A stretch of 64,000 nt of DNA from Flavobacteriales bacterium (GCA_020437755.1 JAGQVX010000002.1:1-64000), one strand, 5' to 3'; counted from the stretch's first letter, positions 17,546 to 25,859 are shown. The notes: generated by a model from the letters alone, not told the origin. Numbers and translations are program-made.

Positions 17546-18707
17546 CCATTTGGCTTTATGCCTCTTTATGAGCACTATGCTGGCACAAGGCCAAATGGAC
17601 AGCTCAACCACCTGGATCAGCGAGCACTTCTCGGTTCAGGGCTATGTGAAATACCTCACTACAGCCTCCTTTTCGAATGCCGATGACCTGCTAACGCACC
17701 AGTTTTTTCACAACCGGATCAATTTTAAATATTACGCCACTCCATCTATTACGCTGGTCGTTGAAAACCGAAACCGCGTGTTTTTTGGAGAAACCGTAAA
17801 GCTCACGCCCGACTACGGAGCACTGGTTGATCAATCAACCGGAACCGTCGATCTATCATGGTTGTGGATGGCCGAAAAGAGTATTGTGGGCCATAGCACC
17901 CTCGACCGGGCTTATGTGCAATATTCCAAAGGAGATTGGGACGTTAGTGTGGGCCGTCAACGTATAAACTGGGGTATTAATGTGGCCTGGAACCCCAACG
18001 ACCTGTTCAATGCGTATAATTTGGTCGATTTCGACTATCAGGAACGTCCGGGCTCGGATGCTGTCCGGGTGCGTCATTACATGGGCCGCCATGCAATAGA
18101 AGTAGCCGCCGCTCCCGATACCGCACTGAATACCAGCGTGATTGGTTTGTTGTACAAAGTGAATGTGCTGAACTACGATCTTCAGTTCCTGGCTGCCAAT
18201 TATCGTCTCGACTATGCCGTAGGTGGAGGTTGGGCGGGAAACCTAAAAAATGCCGGATTCAAAGGAGAAGCCACCTACTTCATACCCAAAACCACCTCGA
18301 ACGGATCGAAGGAAGCTTTTGCCGGCAGCTTATCTGTTGACTACCTGTTTAGAAAAGGACTGTACATCAATGTATCCGGGCTCTATAACAGCATCGGTGA
18401 ACGGAGTCTGACTGCCCAATCGCTGGCTTTTCAATCGGGAGCTCCATTATCGGCAAAGAACCTCATGCCGTCCCGATTTACTTCGTTTATCCAACTGAGT
18501 GGAGCGTTTACACCTGCTTTTTCAGGTGCACTTTCGGCCATTTACCTGCATGAAATGGACATCTCCTTCCTCATGCCATCGGTGGCGTACAACATCAACA
18601 ACAGTTGGGATATTGACCTCACCGGACAGCTCTACTTTGGTGATGCGGGGAATGGTTATCGAAATTTGGGAAATGCTTTGTTCTTGAGGGTGCGGTTGAG
18701 CTATTGA
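17529..18707 (+). CDS. Outer-membrane beta-barrel protein, terminal gene of the ABC export operon
   Basis: The 392-residue product begins MSARASHLALCLFMSTMLAQG, a signal peptide. An ATG 18 bp upstream gives six more residues, and one at 17568 would shorten the signal; 17529 is preferred. The body alternates short hydrophobic and polar stretches with many aromatic residues and ends GNALFLRVRLSY with a terminal aromatic, as beta-barrels do. The segment YVQYSKGDWDVSVGRQRINWGINVAWNPNDLFNAYN recalls DUF1302/porin-like proteins that sit with LolA-like proteins and MMPL pumps. It probably is the outer-membrane partner of the ABC system. The family assignment is tentative. Confidence 0.75.
   Translation: MSARASHLALCLFMSTMLAQGQMDSSTTWISEHFSVQGYVKYLTTASFSNADDLLTHQFFHNRINFKYYATPSITLVVENRNRVFFGETVKLTPDYGALVDQSTGTVDLSWLWMAEKSIVGHSTLDRAYVQYSKGDWDVSVGRQRINWGINVAWNPNDLFNAYNLVDFDYQERPGSDAVRVRHYMGRHAIEVAAAPDTALNTSVIGLLYKVNVLNYDLQFLAANYRLDYAVGGGWAGNLKNAGFKGEATYFIPKTTSNGSKEAFAGSLSVDYLFRKGLYINVSGLYNSIGERSLTAQSLAFQSGAPLSAKNLMPSRFTSFIQLSGAFTPAFSGALSAIYLHEMDISFLMPSVAYNINNSWDIDLTGQLYFGDAGNGYRNLGNALFLRVRLSY
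17547..17562 (+). repeat. TTTAT-loop variant of the dispersed hairpin repeat, copy 1
   Basis: CATTTGGCTTTATGCC keeps ATTT plus GGC..GCC but has a five-base TTTAT loop instead of GNAT. The same 16 bases recur inverted at 23897. Confidence 0.6.
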
Positions 18708-18799
18708 TATGAATTCTATAGCGTTTTCCAGATCAGGAAACTGATGCTACCCTTCCTCAATACACCCGCTTCAGGGTGCCCCGGAAATTCATCCTAACT

Positions 18800-18887
18800 T
18801 ATCGGAAGTATATCGGAAGTTTATTCGCATTTTATCCGCATTTTATCGGAAGTATATTCGCATTTTATCGGAAGTTTAATCGATTTT
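18800..18887. repeat. Eight tandem 11-bp units upstream of fic
   Basis: Eight contiguous 11-bp units precede the fic start by 36 bp. They are of two kinds: A = TATCGGAAGTW (units 1, 2, 5, 7) and B = TATYCGCATTT (units 3, 4, 6); unit 8, TAATCGATTTT, is degenerate. The order is A A B B A B A and the end unit. An 11-bp period puts equal bases on about the same face of the helix, suiting a protein array or a slippage-prone promoter. Confidence 0.85.
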
Positions 18888-18923
18888 TAATACATTTGAA
18901 TAACTGGTAATCAACTGTATACC

Positions 18924-20012
18924 ATGCCATTTAACCCGAAATTCATCATCTCACCGGCGTTGACATTGACTCTATTGGAAATTGAGGAGTCACGAACTAC
19001 CATTGCCAACCTCCCCATTACCATAAAGGTGTTGGAATCATTGCGTGAGTCGGCCAGACTGATGTCAACCCACTATTCGACGCAAATAGAAGGAAATAGA
19101 CTTACTCAAGAACAAGTGAATGTGGTTCTGAAAGGCGGAACTTTTCCGAATCGACACCGCGATGAAATCGAAGTTCGTGACTACTATTTGGCGTTAGATT
19201 TTGCTGAAGAATTGATTAACAAAGGCATTCCTAGCATCAGTGAAGAAGAGATTCAGACTATCCACGGTTTAGTGATGAATGGTAAAAGAAAAGCCACGCC
19301 ATATCGGGATGGCCAAAACGTAATACGAGATAGTTCATCTGGTGCAATAATATACCTTCCTCCCGAAGCCTCTGATGTTCCGGTTCTGATGTCTGAGCTC
19401 ATTGCCTGGGTTAATGAACAAGCTGAATCTACCCAGCTACCCATTCCAATAATAGCCGCTATCGCTCACTATCAGTTTGCGACGATTCATCCCTATTACG
19501 ATGGAAATGGTCGCACAGCCAGACTGCTTACTTCCATTATCCTTCACAAGTCCGGATATGGACTAAAAGGTATATTTTCATTGGAGGAATACTATGCAGA
19601 CAATCTTCAAGCCTACTATAAAGCTCTCACGGTTGGTGATTCTCATAACTACTATTTCGGAAGAGAGAATGCGGATATCACACAATGGGTTGAATACTTC
19701 TGCATTGGGCTTTCCGACGCCTTCGCCAAAGTTCGACATACGGCGTCCATTCAAATAGGACATGAAACACAGGCAGTAGATCAAACCGCGATCTTGAGGG
19801 AGCTTGATCTAAGGCAAAAGAAAATCCTCTCATTATTTCGTGCCCATAAGTACGTCACCACAAGCATGATTGCTTCCAAACTAGGAATTCAACCACGTGC
19901 AGCGCTCAACTTGTGCAACGAATGGATAACCTCAGGATTCATCCAGCGACATGGAAACGCCAAAAAGAACCGCAACTATTCATTGTCAGAAAAGTGGGAA
20001 TCTATACTCTAG
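18924..20012 (+). CDS. Fic family protein (predicted AMP transferase) with C-terminal winged helix
   Basis: Fic enzymes transfer AMP (or another nucleotide moiety) to hydroxyl side chains. The active-site motif is HPYYDGNGRTAR with catalytic His189. The N-terminal inhibitory motif (S/T)xxxE(G/N) is present as STQIEG (Ser52-Gly57), so this is a class II, self-inhibited Fic protein. About 90 C-terminal residues (DLRQKKILSLFRAHKYVTTSMIASKLGIQPRAALNLCNEW) form a winged helix-turn-helix, which suggests DNA binding and perhaps autoregulation through the 11-bp array upstream. It stands alone, convergent with the next gene. Confidence 0.92.
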   Translation: MPFNPKFIISPALTLTLLEIEESRTTIANLPITIKVLESLRESARLMSTHYSTQIEGNRLTQEQVNVVLKGGTFPNRHRDEIEVRDYYLALDFAEELINKGIPSISEEEIQTIHGLVMNGKRKATPYRDGQNVIRDSSSGAIIYLPPEASDVPVLMSELIAWVNEQAESTQLPIPIIAAIAHYQFATIHPYYDGNGRTARLLTSIILHKSGYGLKGIFSLEEYYADNLQAYYKALTVGDSHNYYFGRENADITQWVEYFCIGLSDAFAKVRHTASIQIGHETQAVDQTAILRELDLRQKKILSLFRAHKYVTTSMIASKLGIQPRAALNLCNEWITSGFIQRHGNAKKNRNYSLSEKWESIL

Positions 20013-20015
20013 CTC

Positions 20016-21986
20016 CTACTTCACCACACTCAACCTACTCGTACCGGCTGAGCATACAACCGTGTAAACACCTTCGGTAAGTGACGTAATGTCCAAAACC
20101 ATGCGCGATTGATCTGATTGTGTTGTAAGTACTTCACGGCCGCTGAGGTCGTAGATATAGATGTCTCCCAGTGCCTTGCGCGACTTCAATTCAATGGAAT
20201 CAGAAGCCGGATTAGGATATACCACAAACAAGTTAGAGGCTTGTTCTTCAGCAATATCCGTAATCAACACCTGAAACGAAAACGGACCGCCTTCAGAAGA
20301 AGTGCCACATTCATTGGTTGAGCTTACTTTCCAGAAATAGGTTCCGTTGGTGGCGCTGTCCCAGGTGAATGCGTTGGTAGCTACCACTTCGTCTACAACA
20401 ATTGTCGTGAACATAATGTCAGAAGCCACCAGTAAGTGATATTCCGTGGCATCAGCGTCTGCAGCCCAGGCAAAGTCAACGCTTTCCAAGCCCACCACTG
20501 AGATGTCGGCAGGTTCATTCAATACCGGTGTTGCCGGCACACCGCCTTCTTTAACGAGGAATCCCTTGGTTTTAAATTCCGAAGTTTCCGTAGTCACGAT
20601 GTAATTAAAGTCATACTCACCATTGGAAAGCGCACTCAATCCGGTGAAGGTAATCGTGGTATTTCCGGGAGCTGTAAATGAATCTGCATTGGTCACCACA
20701 CCTGGCAATCCTTCCACAGTCACGCTTAACGTACCTTCAAATTCAACTTCAGTGGCAAACGTAACCGTCACTTCATCAACCGTACAGCCCACTTCAATTT
20801 GAGCCGGGTTGGTTTTGAACAATACAGGCTTCAACACGAAGAATCCATCGTACATGTCAGTCAACACAACCGTCCCACTCTCAAACCAGGCATAGTTACT
20901 CCAACTCCCCGAAAATTGAGGCAAATCGTTATCCGGAAGCACATCGAAGAATGCAATCTCGTACATGTTGTTGTTGGCCATATCTCCTCCATCAAGCATG
21001 CGCAATCCCGAGCGGTAGTTGGCTTCATATACCACGTCACCAATAACATATAAGTTGTGGTCAATAGAGGTATTGTCGCTTAGGTAGTACCCCACCAAAA
21101 CCGGATTATCAATGTCCTGAACATCAAAAATAAACGTACGTGTATTGAACCCCTGCTGCATCTCATCCAACTCGTCATTGGCAAGGAAATACTTGTGGTC
21201 TTCGGTAAGCCATCCCTGGTGGGTATAGGCCGGATTGTCGTACACACAGTGACTAATCAGCTGACAATCGGTTTTAACGGTCACGTCAATAATGGCAATA
21301 TTGTCCTCATTGCATGCAAAGGCCAGTTCCTTCCCTGCATAGTCTGAGTCAGGTCCCATGTAGTTCACAATGTGGGCATCATGCGTGTACCCATCTTCGG
21401 AGAATCCACCAGCAATGGCGGGTGTAAGCGGATTGTTGATGTCGATGATTTCCAGTCCTCCCGAGAAATTGTCGTTTCCTACCGCGTAGGCGAATCCGGA
21501 TTCTTCATTAATGCAAATATTGTGAGCACCACCGAATCCGTCGTAATGTCCGTCGATTTCAAAAGTTACCGGTGGATTGGTCACGTCAAGCAACTTGGTG
21601 AGGTCAAAAACCTGCATACCGTGGTCATCAGCTTCTGAAACAATATACGCGTAGTGCTGATACGTTTTAATATCGCGCCACAGCGAGTTGAAGGATTGGG
21701 TAGGAAGAGTTCCCAAATACACAGGATCCGTTGGATTGGTAATCTCCACGAAAGCCGTTCCTGTGCTCTTACCCACAAGGGCAAATTCACGTCCACTTTC
21801 CGAATCCGTCCATCCCCAAATATCATTGGTATTATTTCCTCCGCCAATTTCATTCAGCGTCATATATGCCTGAAGATCAACATGGCTGCATGGGTATTCG
21901 CCTGCAAATCCACCTTCACATGGAACTTGTGAAAATCCGGCAATTCCGGTCAATACACCGGCTATTATGAGTATCGATTTCTTCAT
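20016..21986 (-). CDS. Choice-of-anchor B family secreted protein with T9SS tail (long copy)
   Basis: The 656-residue product starts MKKSILIIAGVLTGIAGFSQ, a signal peptide. Residues 20-400 form the choice-of-anchor B domain, a propeller of LVIVD-type repeats (DIWGWTDSESGREFALVGKSTGTAFVEITNPTDPVYLG, then AHNICINEESGFAYAVG and YTHDAHIVNYMGPDSDYAGKELAFACNED). An Fn3-like or Ig-like region of ~170 residues follows, then a type A T9SS tail (VYPNPASDSIELKS..IYDLSGREVLTT..LTEGVYTV). It follows its shorter paralogue by 8 bp in the same operon. The function of these propellers is not known. Confidence 0.88.
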   Translation of the reverse strand: MKKSILIIAGVLTGIAGFSQVPCEGGFAGEYPCSHVDLQAYMTLNEIGGGNNTNDIWGWTDSESGREFALVGKSTGTAFVEITNPTDPVYLGTLPTQSFNSLWRDIKTYQHYAYIVSEADDHGMQVFDLTKLLDVTNPPVTFEIDGHYDGFGGAHNICINEESGFAYAVGNDNFSGGLEIIDINNPLTPAIAGGFSEDGYTHDAHIVNYMGPDSDYAGKELAFACNEDNIAIIDVTVKTDCQLISHCVYDNPAYTHQGWLTEDHKYFLANDELDEMQQGFNTRTFIFDVQDIDNPVLVGYYLSDNTSIDHNLYVIGDVVYEANYRSGLRMLDGGDMANNNMYEIAFFDVLPDNDLPQFSGSWSNYAWFESGTVVLTDMYDGFFVLKPVLFKTNPAQIEVGCTVDEVTVTFATEVEFEGTLSVTVEGLPGVVTNADSFTAPGNTTITFTGLSALSNGEYDFNYIVTTETSEFKTKGFLVKEGGVPATPVLNEPADISVVGLESVDFAWAADADATEYHLLVASDIMFTTIVVDEVVATNAFTWDSATNGTYFWKVSSTNECGTSSEGGPFSFQVLITDIAEEQASNLFVVYPNPASDSIELKSRKALGDIYIYDLSGREVLTTQSDQSRMVLDITSLTEGVYTVVCSAGTSRLSVVK

Positions 21987-21994
21987 GATGCTGC

Positions 21995-23440
21995 TTATTG
22001 TTTGATCATTCGTACAGTTTGTTGCTCTTGATCCCCCACCTTAATCAGGTATGATCCCGAAGGAAGGTCAGCAACATTGAGGTTTATACTATTTCCCAAC
22101 AAAGGCAATTGCACGTATTCACGCACGGCACGGCCTGACATATCTACAATTTGAATATTGATTTTCCCTCCGGTGGCATTCGCCAAATGCAAGGTCAGCA
22201 CATCCGCAGCCGGATTGGGAGAAACGCTCACTTCAACGGCCGATGCAGTCAACTCTTCCGTCCCAACCATGATGGCATCGATGGGACGCAGAACAAACAA
22301 CGCATCATACGTTGAAACTACCACATTCAAACTCTCAAAATACGGATAGTTGCTCCATGTACCGTCAAATCCGGCCTGGTCGTAATCGGGGAAAATGTCA
22401 AAATATCCGGCCAGACTCAGACTTCCTTCTGAGACATCTGATATGTCCAAAATTCGAAATCCCGAAGAATAGTCGCTTTGGAAGCTGTAGTTTCCTTTGA
22501 TATACTGGTTGTGATCACTCGACGAAATGCCATGATCAAAGTAACCCAGGTACACCGGATTGTCGAGATCCTGAACGTCAAACATGTGCGTGCGCAGATT
22601 CTGATTGAACGTCAACTCGTCAATTTCGTCATCAACCAGCAAGTACCGTTGGTCTTCGGTAAGCCATCCCTGGTGGATGTACGAGACGAAATCATACGAT
22701 GCGTGGGTAATCAACTGACAATCGGCCTTATCTGTTACGTCAACAATGGCCACCACATCGTCGTTAAATGCAAAAGCGATCTCCGCACCCGAATAATCTT
22801 CATCCGGCCCTTTATAGTTCACGATCTGAGCATCATGCGTATATCCCGATTCCTGATAGCCCCCCGCCAATACCGGATTGAGTGGGTCGTTAATATCCAC
22901 GATGTGGAGTCCGCCCCCGAAGCTCGAAGTACCCACTCCATACGCATAGCCCGATTCTTCATTGACCGCCACATTGTGTGCATGCCCGAACCCGGTGTAA
23001 TGAGCATCTGCCTCAAATTCAGCAGGATAGCTATCTACATCAGCTAACTTGTTCAGGTCGAAAATCTGCATACCGTGATCACCATGTTCCGAAACGATGA
23101 CTGCATAATGTCCATAGACTTTCACATCGCGCCACAGGTTATCACCTGCAATAGCCGATGGCAAATTGCCCACGTACAGCGGATTCAACGGATCCGAGAT
23201 ATCCACGAATGACGTTCCATTGGAACGCCCTACAAGAGCATATTCCACACCTGTGTCAGGATCGGTCCAGCCCCAAATATCATTCATATTCGCGCCGCCA
23301 CCCATATCCTGGCGATCCAAGACACTCATTAGATCAACATTTTCACACGGATAGACAAATGCGAAACCATTTTCACAAGGTGTTTGAGCGGAAGCGTTCA
23401 AAACCGACGCAACCCCAAACATGAGAAGTATTTTTTTCAT
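21995..23440 (-). CDS. Choice-of-anchor B family secreted protein with T9SS tail (short copy)
   Basis: The 481-residue product starts MKKILLMFGVASVLNASAQ; the longer frame up to 23503 overlaps the antitoxin-like gene and is not used. It repeats the architecture of its downstream paralogue (CENGFAFVYPCENVDLMSVLDRQDMGGGANMNDIWGWTDPDTG) without the Fn3-like insert, and ends in SPNPAADVLTLHL..MSGRAVREY..LPSGSYLIKV, a type A sorting domain. The tandem pair arose by duplication and gain or loss of the linker domain. One dispersed-repeat copy lies in the tail (HLANAT). Confidence 0.88.
   Translation of the reverse strand: MKKILLMFGVASVLNASAQTPCENGFAFVYPCENVDLMSVLDRQDMGGGANMNDIWGWTDPDTGVEYALVGRSNGTSFVDISDPLNPLYVGNLPSAIAGDNLWRDVKVYGHYAVIVSEHGDHGMQIFDLNKLADVDSYPAEFEADAHYTGFGHAHNVAVNEESGYAYGVGTSSFGGGLHIVDINDPLNPVLAGGYQESGYTHDAQIVNYKGPDEDYSGAEIAFAFNDDVVAIVDVTDKADCQLITHASYDFVSYIHQGWLTEDQRYLLVDDEIDELTFNQNLRTHMFDVQDLDNPVYLGYFDHGISSSDHNQYIKGNYSFQSDYSSGFRILDISDVSEGSLSLAGYFDIFPDYDQAGFDGTWSNYPYFESLNVVVSTYDALFVLRPIDAIMVGTEELTASAVEVSVSPNPAADVLTLHLANATGGKINIQIVDMSGRAVREYVQLPLLGNSINLNVADLPSGSYLIKVGDQEQQTVRMIKQ
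22175..22189 (-). repeat. Dispersed covarying hairpin repeat, choice-of-anchor B gene copy
   Basis: Exact copy, GGC..GCC stem, GAAT loop; coding frame reads HLANA. Confidence 0.85.
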
Positions 23441-23453
23441 TGCAGGTATTTGG

Positions 23454-23726
23454 TTACCAGGTCTCCGACTGCTTTTCCAGGTCTTCGACCGAAAGGAATT
23501 CACCGTTCTTCAAACCACGTTCACTCTGACGAATACAGCGCACAAATTCGCTCTTGAAAATTTTTACCCCATTGATGCCAAAGCCAATGACTTTGGTATC
23601 GCTGGTGCGCTCATATTCAATATCGTCAATCAATTCCTGAATCTGGCCCAATACCGTTTCATTGGACTCATTTACAATCCATGAGATGATGTCGAGCTTG
23701 GCTTGTTGCAGGTCTTCCTTGTTCAT
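23454..23726 (-). CDS. Antitoxin-like small protein without adjacent toxin
   Basis: The 90-residue acidic protein (MNKEDLQQAKLDIISWIVNE to LSVEDLEKQSETW) has the layout of Bacteroidota antitoxins paired with ParE/RelE toxins: an N-terminal helix-rich part and a C-terminal K-S-E-F-V-x-x-I-x-x-S-E-x-x-x-x-x-G-E-F-L-S-V-E-D-L-E-x-x-x-x-x-W tail. The toxin gene would normally overlap or follow the stop, but here the next gene on that strand, 13 bp on, is a secreted propeller protein. The start MNKEDL is chosen because a TATATTTG promoter box stands 6 bp before it. It is an orphan antitoxin or a regulator of this family. Confidence 0.65.
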   Translation of the reverse strand: MNKEDLQQAKLDIISWIVNESNETVLGQIQELIDDIEYERTSDTKVIGFGINGVKIFKSEFVRCIRQSERGLKNGEFLSVEDLEKQSETW

Positions 23727-23732
23727 TTGCCA

Positions 23733-23740
23733 CAAATATA
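23733..23740 (-). promoter_or_regulatory. Bacteroidota -7 promoter box for the antitoxin-like gene
   Basis: TATATTTG on the reverse strand, exact TAnnTTTG, 6 bp before the ATG; the transcript would be nearly leaderless. Confidence 0.55.
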
Positions 23741-23865
23741 CTATTTCCCTCCTACGAAATCCCCTACTTTCCTGCCTACTATTGGAAACGCTCATTGCGG
23801 TGTTGGACGCGTAATTCCTTCAACTATTTTGAAAGGCTACCGCTTCAATCCGCACACTTTCCCTT

Positions 23866-23873
23866 TACTTTTG
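23866..23873 (+). promoter_or_regulatory. Bacteroidota -7 promoter box, very close to start codon
   Basis: TACTTTTG, exact TAnnTTTG, ends 4 bp before the ATG at 23878, implying a leaderless or nearly leaderless mRNA. Confidence 0.55.
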
Positions 23874-23877
23874 CGGC

Positions 23878-24438
23878 ATGATTCAGGCAATTTTCAGGCA
23901 TAAAGCCAAATGGTGCTTCGCACTGGTAATGCTCACGGCTTGCAGCACCGGACGGCTTCCCTTAAAAACCTCAGAACAAGGATTGCCGTTGCTATGCGTG
24001 GATGGAGCATGCGTTCAATTATTTGGTGACTACCAAAACGCCTCTCCCGAACACTTGCTGCCCCCCGCAGATTTCGGATCATTCCAAACCCTTCCCCAAA
24101 AGCATATTTTAGGGACCTACACCACCTTTATAGAACCCCACTTCAGTTGCGCACTTGTTCAACATGAAGCGGCCATTGATACGTTAGCGCATCGCATGTG
24201 GCTGGAATCTCAGGGTGCCGGCATGGTGGAAACACACTTTCTGGAAGCCGGAAACGGTCTACTCACCGTAGCCAATTACACGGCTCAGTCAAGGAAGTAT
24301 GGCGCCAATTGCTATTTCCGAGAGCTGGCCTTTGAACGCAATGAACAGCGTTACCGTCTGGTTTTCTGGACGTTTGATCACCCGCAAAACCTCAAGACCG
24401 AAACTATTCGTATTTTCGACACGTACGCAGTGAATTGA
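23878..24438 (+). CDS. Hypothetical lipoprotein
   Basis: The 186-residue product starts MIQAIFRHKAKWCFALVMLTAC, with lipobox LTAC, and is probably an outer-membrane or inner-membrane lipoprotein. Past the signal nothing in it matches a family I recognise. It is rich in His, Glu and aromatic residues (PPADFGSFQTLPQKHILG, HFLEAGNGLLTVANYTAQSRK). Its first codons contain the TTTAT-loop variant of the dispersed repeat. It is single, between divergent and parallel neighbours. Confidence 0.7.
   Translation: MIQAIFRHKAKWCFALVMLTACSTGRLPLKTSEQGLPLLCVDGACVQLFGDYQNASPEHLLPPADFGSFQTLPQKHILGTYTTFIEPHFSCALVQHEAAIDTLAHRMWLESQGAGMVETHFLEAGNGLLTVANYTAQSRKYGANCYFRELAFERNEQRYRLVFWTFDHPQNLKTETIRIFDTYAVN
23897..23912 (-). 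repeat. TTTAT-loop variant of the dispersed hairpin repeat, copy 2
   Basis: Reverse complement gives CATTTGGCTTTATGCC, identical over 16 bases to the copy at 17547. Confidence 0.6.
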
Positions 24439-24512
24439 GGTGATATTCAGACATTGCCCTACTGCAATCCGAAAGGAATCACCTATATTTCCCCGTCTTT
24501 AACACCCCTATT

Positions 24513-25220
24513 ATGTCAAAAGATCATCGTGTAGCGAGTAAGTTTTCGCATCGGTCATGGAATGAGATTAAGAGCAACGACTCCTGGTCCATCTTCAAGA
24601 TCATGAGCGAATTTGTAGAAGGATATGAACGACTGCAAAAAATTGGTCCGTGCGTGAGTATTTTCGGAAGCGCCCGCACCAAACCCGAGGACCCCTATTA
24701 TGAAATGGCTCAGCAAATAGCCTACAAACTCACCCAAAAAGGCTACGGCGTGATTACCGGTGGTGGTCCGGGTATTATGGAAGCCGGAAACAAGGGTGCT
24801 CAGGAAGGCGGCGGTGTATCTGTGGGTCTCAACATAGACCTGCCTTTTGAACAATCAAGCAATCCGTGGGTGGATCTCAAACACAGCATCGACTTTGACT
24901 ACTTCTTCGTGCGCAAGGTGATGTTTGTAAAATACTCCCAGGGATTTGTCGTGATGCCTGGAGGATTTGGAACTATGGATGAACTTTTTGAAGCTCTTAC
25001 GTTGATCCAGACCGACAAAATCGGGCGATTTCCGATTATTATGGTTGGAAGGGATTTTTGGGGAGGACTGGTCGATTGGATTGACAAAACCCTCAAGGAT
25101 AAGTTCAAAACCATCAGTCCGAAAGACACGAGCCTGTTCGCATTGGTCGACACTGCAGATGAAGCAGTGGACGAAATTGATAAGTTCTACTCGGAATACC
25201 TCCTCAAGCCCAACTTCTAG
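24513..25220 (+). CDS. LOG family protein (Rossmann fold)
   Basis: The 235-residue cytoplasmic protein carries both family signatures, GGGPGIMEAGNKGA (about residues 88-101) and PGGFGTMDELFEALTLIQ (about 149-166). LOG proteins of the YvdD/LonelyGuy type cleave nucleoside 5'-monophosphates, releasing the base, and in plants activate cytokinins; some members were long annotated as lysine decarboxylases. About 30 N-terminal residues precede the Rossmann domain (VSIFGSARTKPEDPYY). The substrate cannot be read from sequence. Single gene. Confidence 0.9.
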   Translation: MSKDHRVASKFSHRSWNEIKSNDSWSIFKIMSEFVEGYERLQKIGPCVSIFGSARTKPEDPYYEMAQQIAYKLTQKGYGVITGGGPGIMEAGNKGAQEGGGVSVGLNIDLPFEQSSNPWVDLKHSIDFDYFFVRKVMFVKYSQGFVVMPGGFGTMDELFEALTLIQTDKIGRFPIIMVGRDFWGGLVDWIDKTLKDKFKTISPKDTSLFALVDTADEAVDEIDKFYSEYLLKPNF

Positions 25221-25241
25221 GCGCGCACTGAGGCCGTTCCC

Positions 25242-25256
25242 CATTTGGCGAATGCC
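25242..25256 (+). repeat. Dispersed covarying hairpin repeat, intergenic copy
   Basis: Exact copy, GGC..GCC stem, GAAT loop, in the spacer between the convergent LOG and Dps genes. Confidence 0.85.
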
Positions 25257-25300
25257 ATAACACCTTGATGCCCTTCATACCTAAGAGGCATGTGGGAGTG

Positions 25301-25777
25301 CTACGCCCCCAACCAAGCGCTCAACATCCACTGTTGCTTTTCCAAGGCCGTAATATCATCCGAAAGCAGCGTCACCGTGCCCTCATCCCCTGAATCAGCA
25401 GCGAGAGTTAAAGCCTGTCGTTCCAACTCGAGTATGGATTGGAAATTCTCGAGCGCCATAGTGACCAGCGCCTTGCCATCCCGTTGAGTAGTAGATTCCG
25501 AAATGGTGGCCATTTCCAAATAGTCACTGAACCTGTGCAAAGGCGTACCTCCCAGAGTCAACACTCGCTCCGCAATGGAATCAATCATGAGGGCTGCTGC
25601 ATTGTACATGGTTTCAAATTGGACATGCAATTCAAAAAAAGCCGGGCCTTTGATGTTCCAGTGCGCGCCGCGGATGTTTTGATAAGTGATCTGATAATTG
25701 GCAAGTAGAACGTTCAACTGATCACGCAACAAAGCCGATGAGGTGGTCTCCAGACCTATGGAATTTAAAGTGTTCAT
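25301..25777 (-). CDS. dps: Dps family ferritin-like DNA-protection protein
   Basis: Dps dodecamers oxidise and store iron and coat DNA in starved or stressed cells. At 158 residues it has the Dps ferroxidase signature between subunits, HWNIKGPAFFELHVQFETMYN (residues ~39-59), with the usual H-W-N, H and F-E positions, in a four-helix bundle. The N-terminus is short and not markedly basic, so DNA binding is uncertain. A TAATTTTG promoter box lies 19 bp upstream. It is a single-gene transcript convergent with the LOG gene. Confidence 0.92.
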   Translation of the reverse strand: MNTLNSIGLETTSSALLRDQLNVLLANYQITYQNIRGAHWNIKGPAFFELHVQFETMYNAAALMIDSIAERVLTLGGTPLHRFSDYLEMATISESTTQRDGKALVTMALENFQSILELERQALTLAADSGDEGTVTLLSDDITALEKQQWMLSAWLGA

Positions 25778-25796
25778 GCTATTGAATTTGATGAAC

Positions 25797-25804
25797 CAAA
25801 ATTA
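25797..25804 (-). promoter_or_regulatory. Bacteroidota -7 promoter box for dps
   Basis: TAATTTTG on the reverse strand matches TAnnTTTG exactly, 19 bp before the ATG. Confidence 0.55.
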
Positions 25805-25859
25805 CCTCGGAGGATCTATAATAGAAAATTATAACAATTTATGGTGTTATAAGAAATTC

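Noticed and set aside
17929-17999. Phosphate-selective porin (OprP/OprO) assignment for the operon's beta-barrel
   Set aside because: The VGRQRINWG segment is shared by many barrels, and the rest gives no specific support; only a general outer-membrane barrel call is kept.
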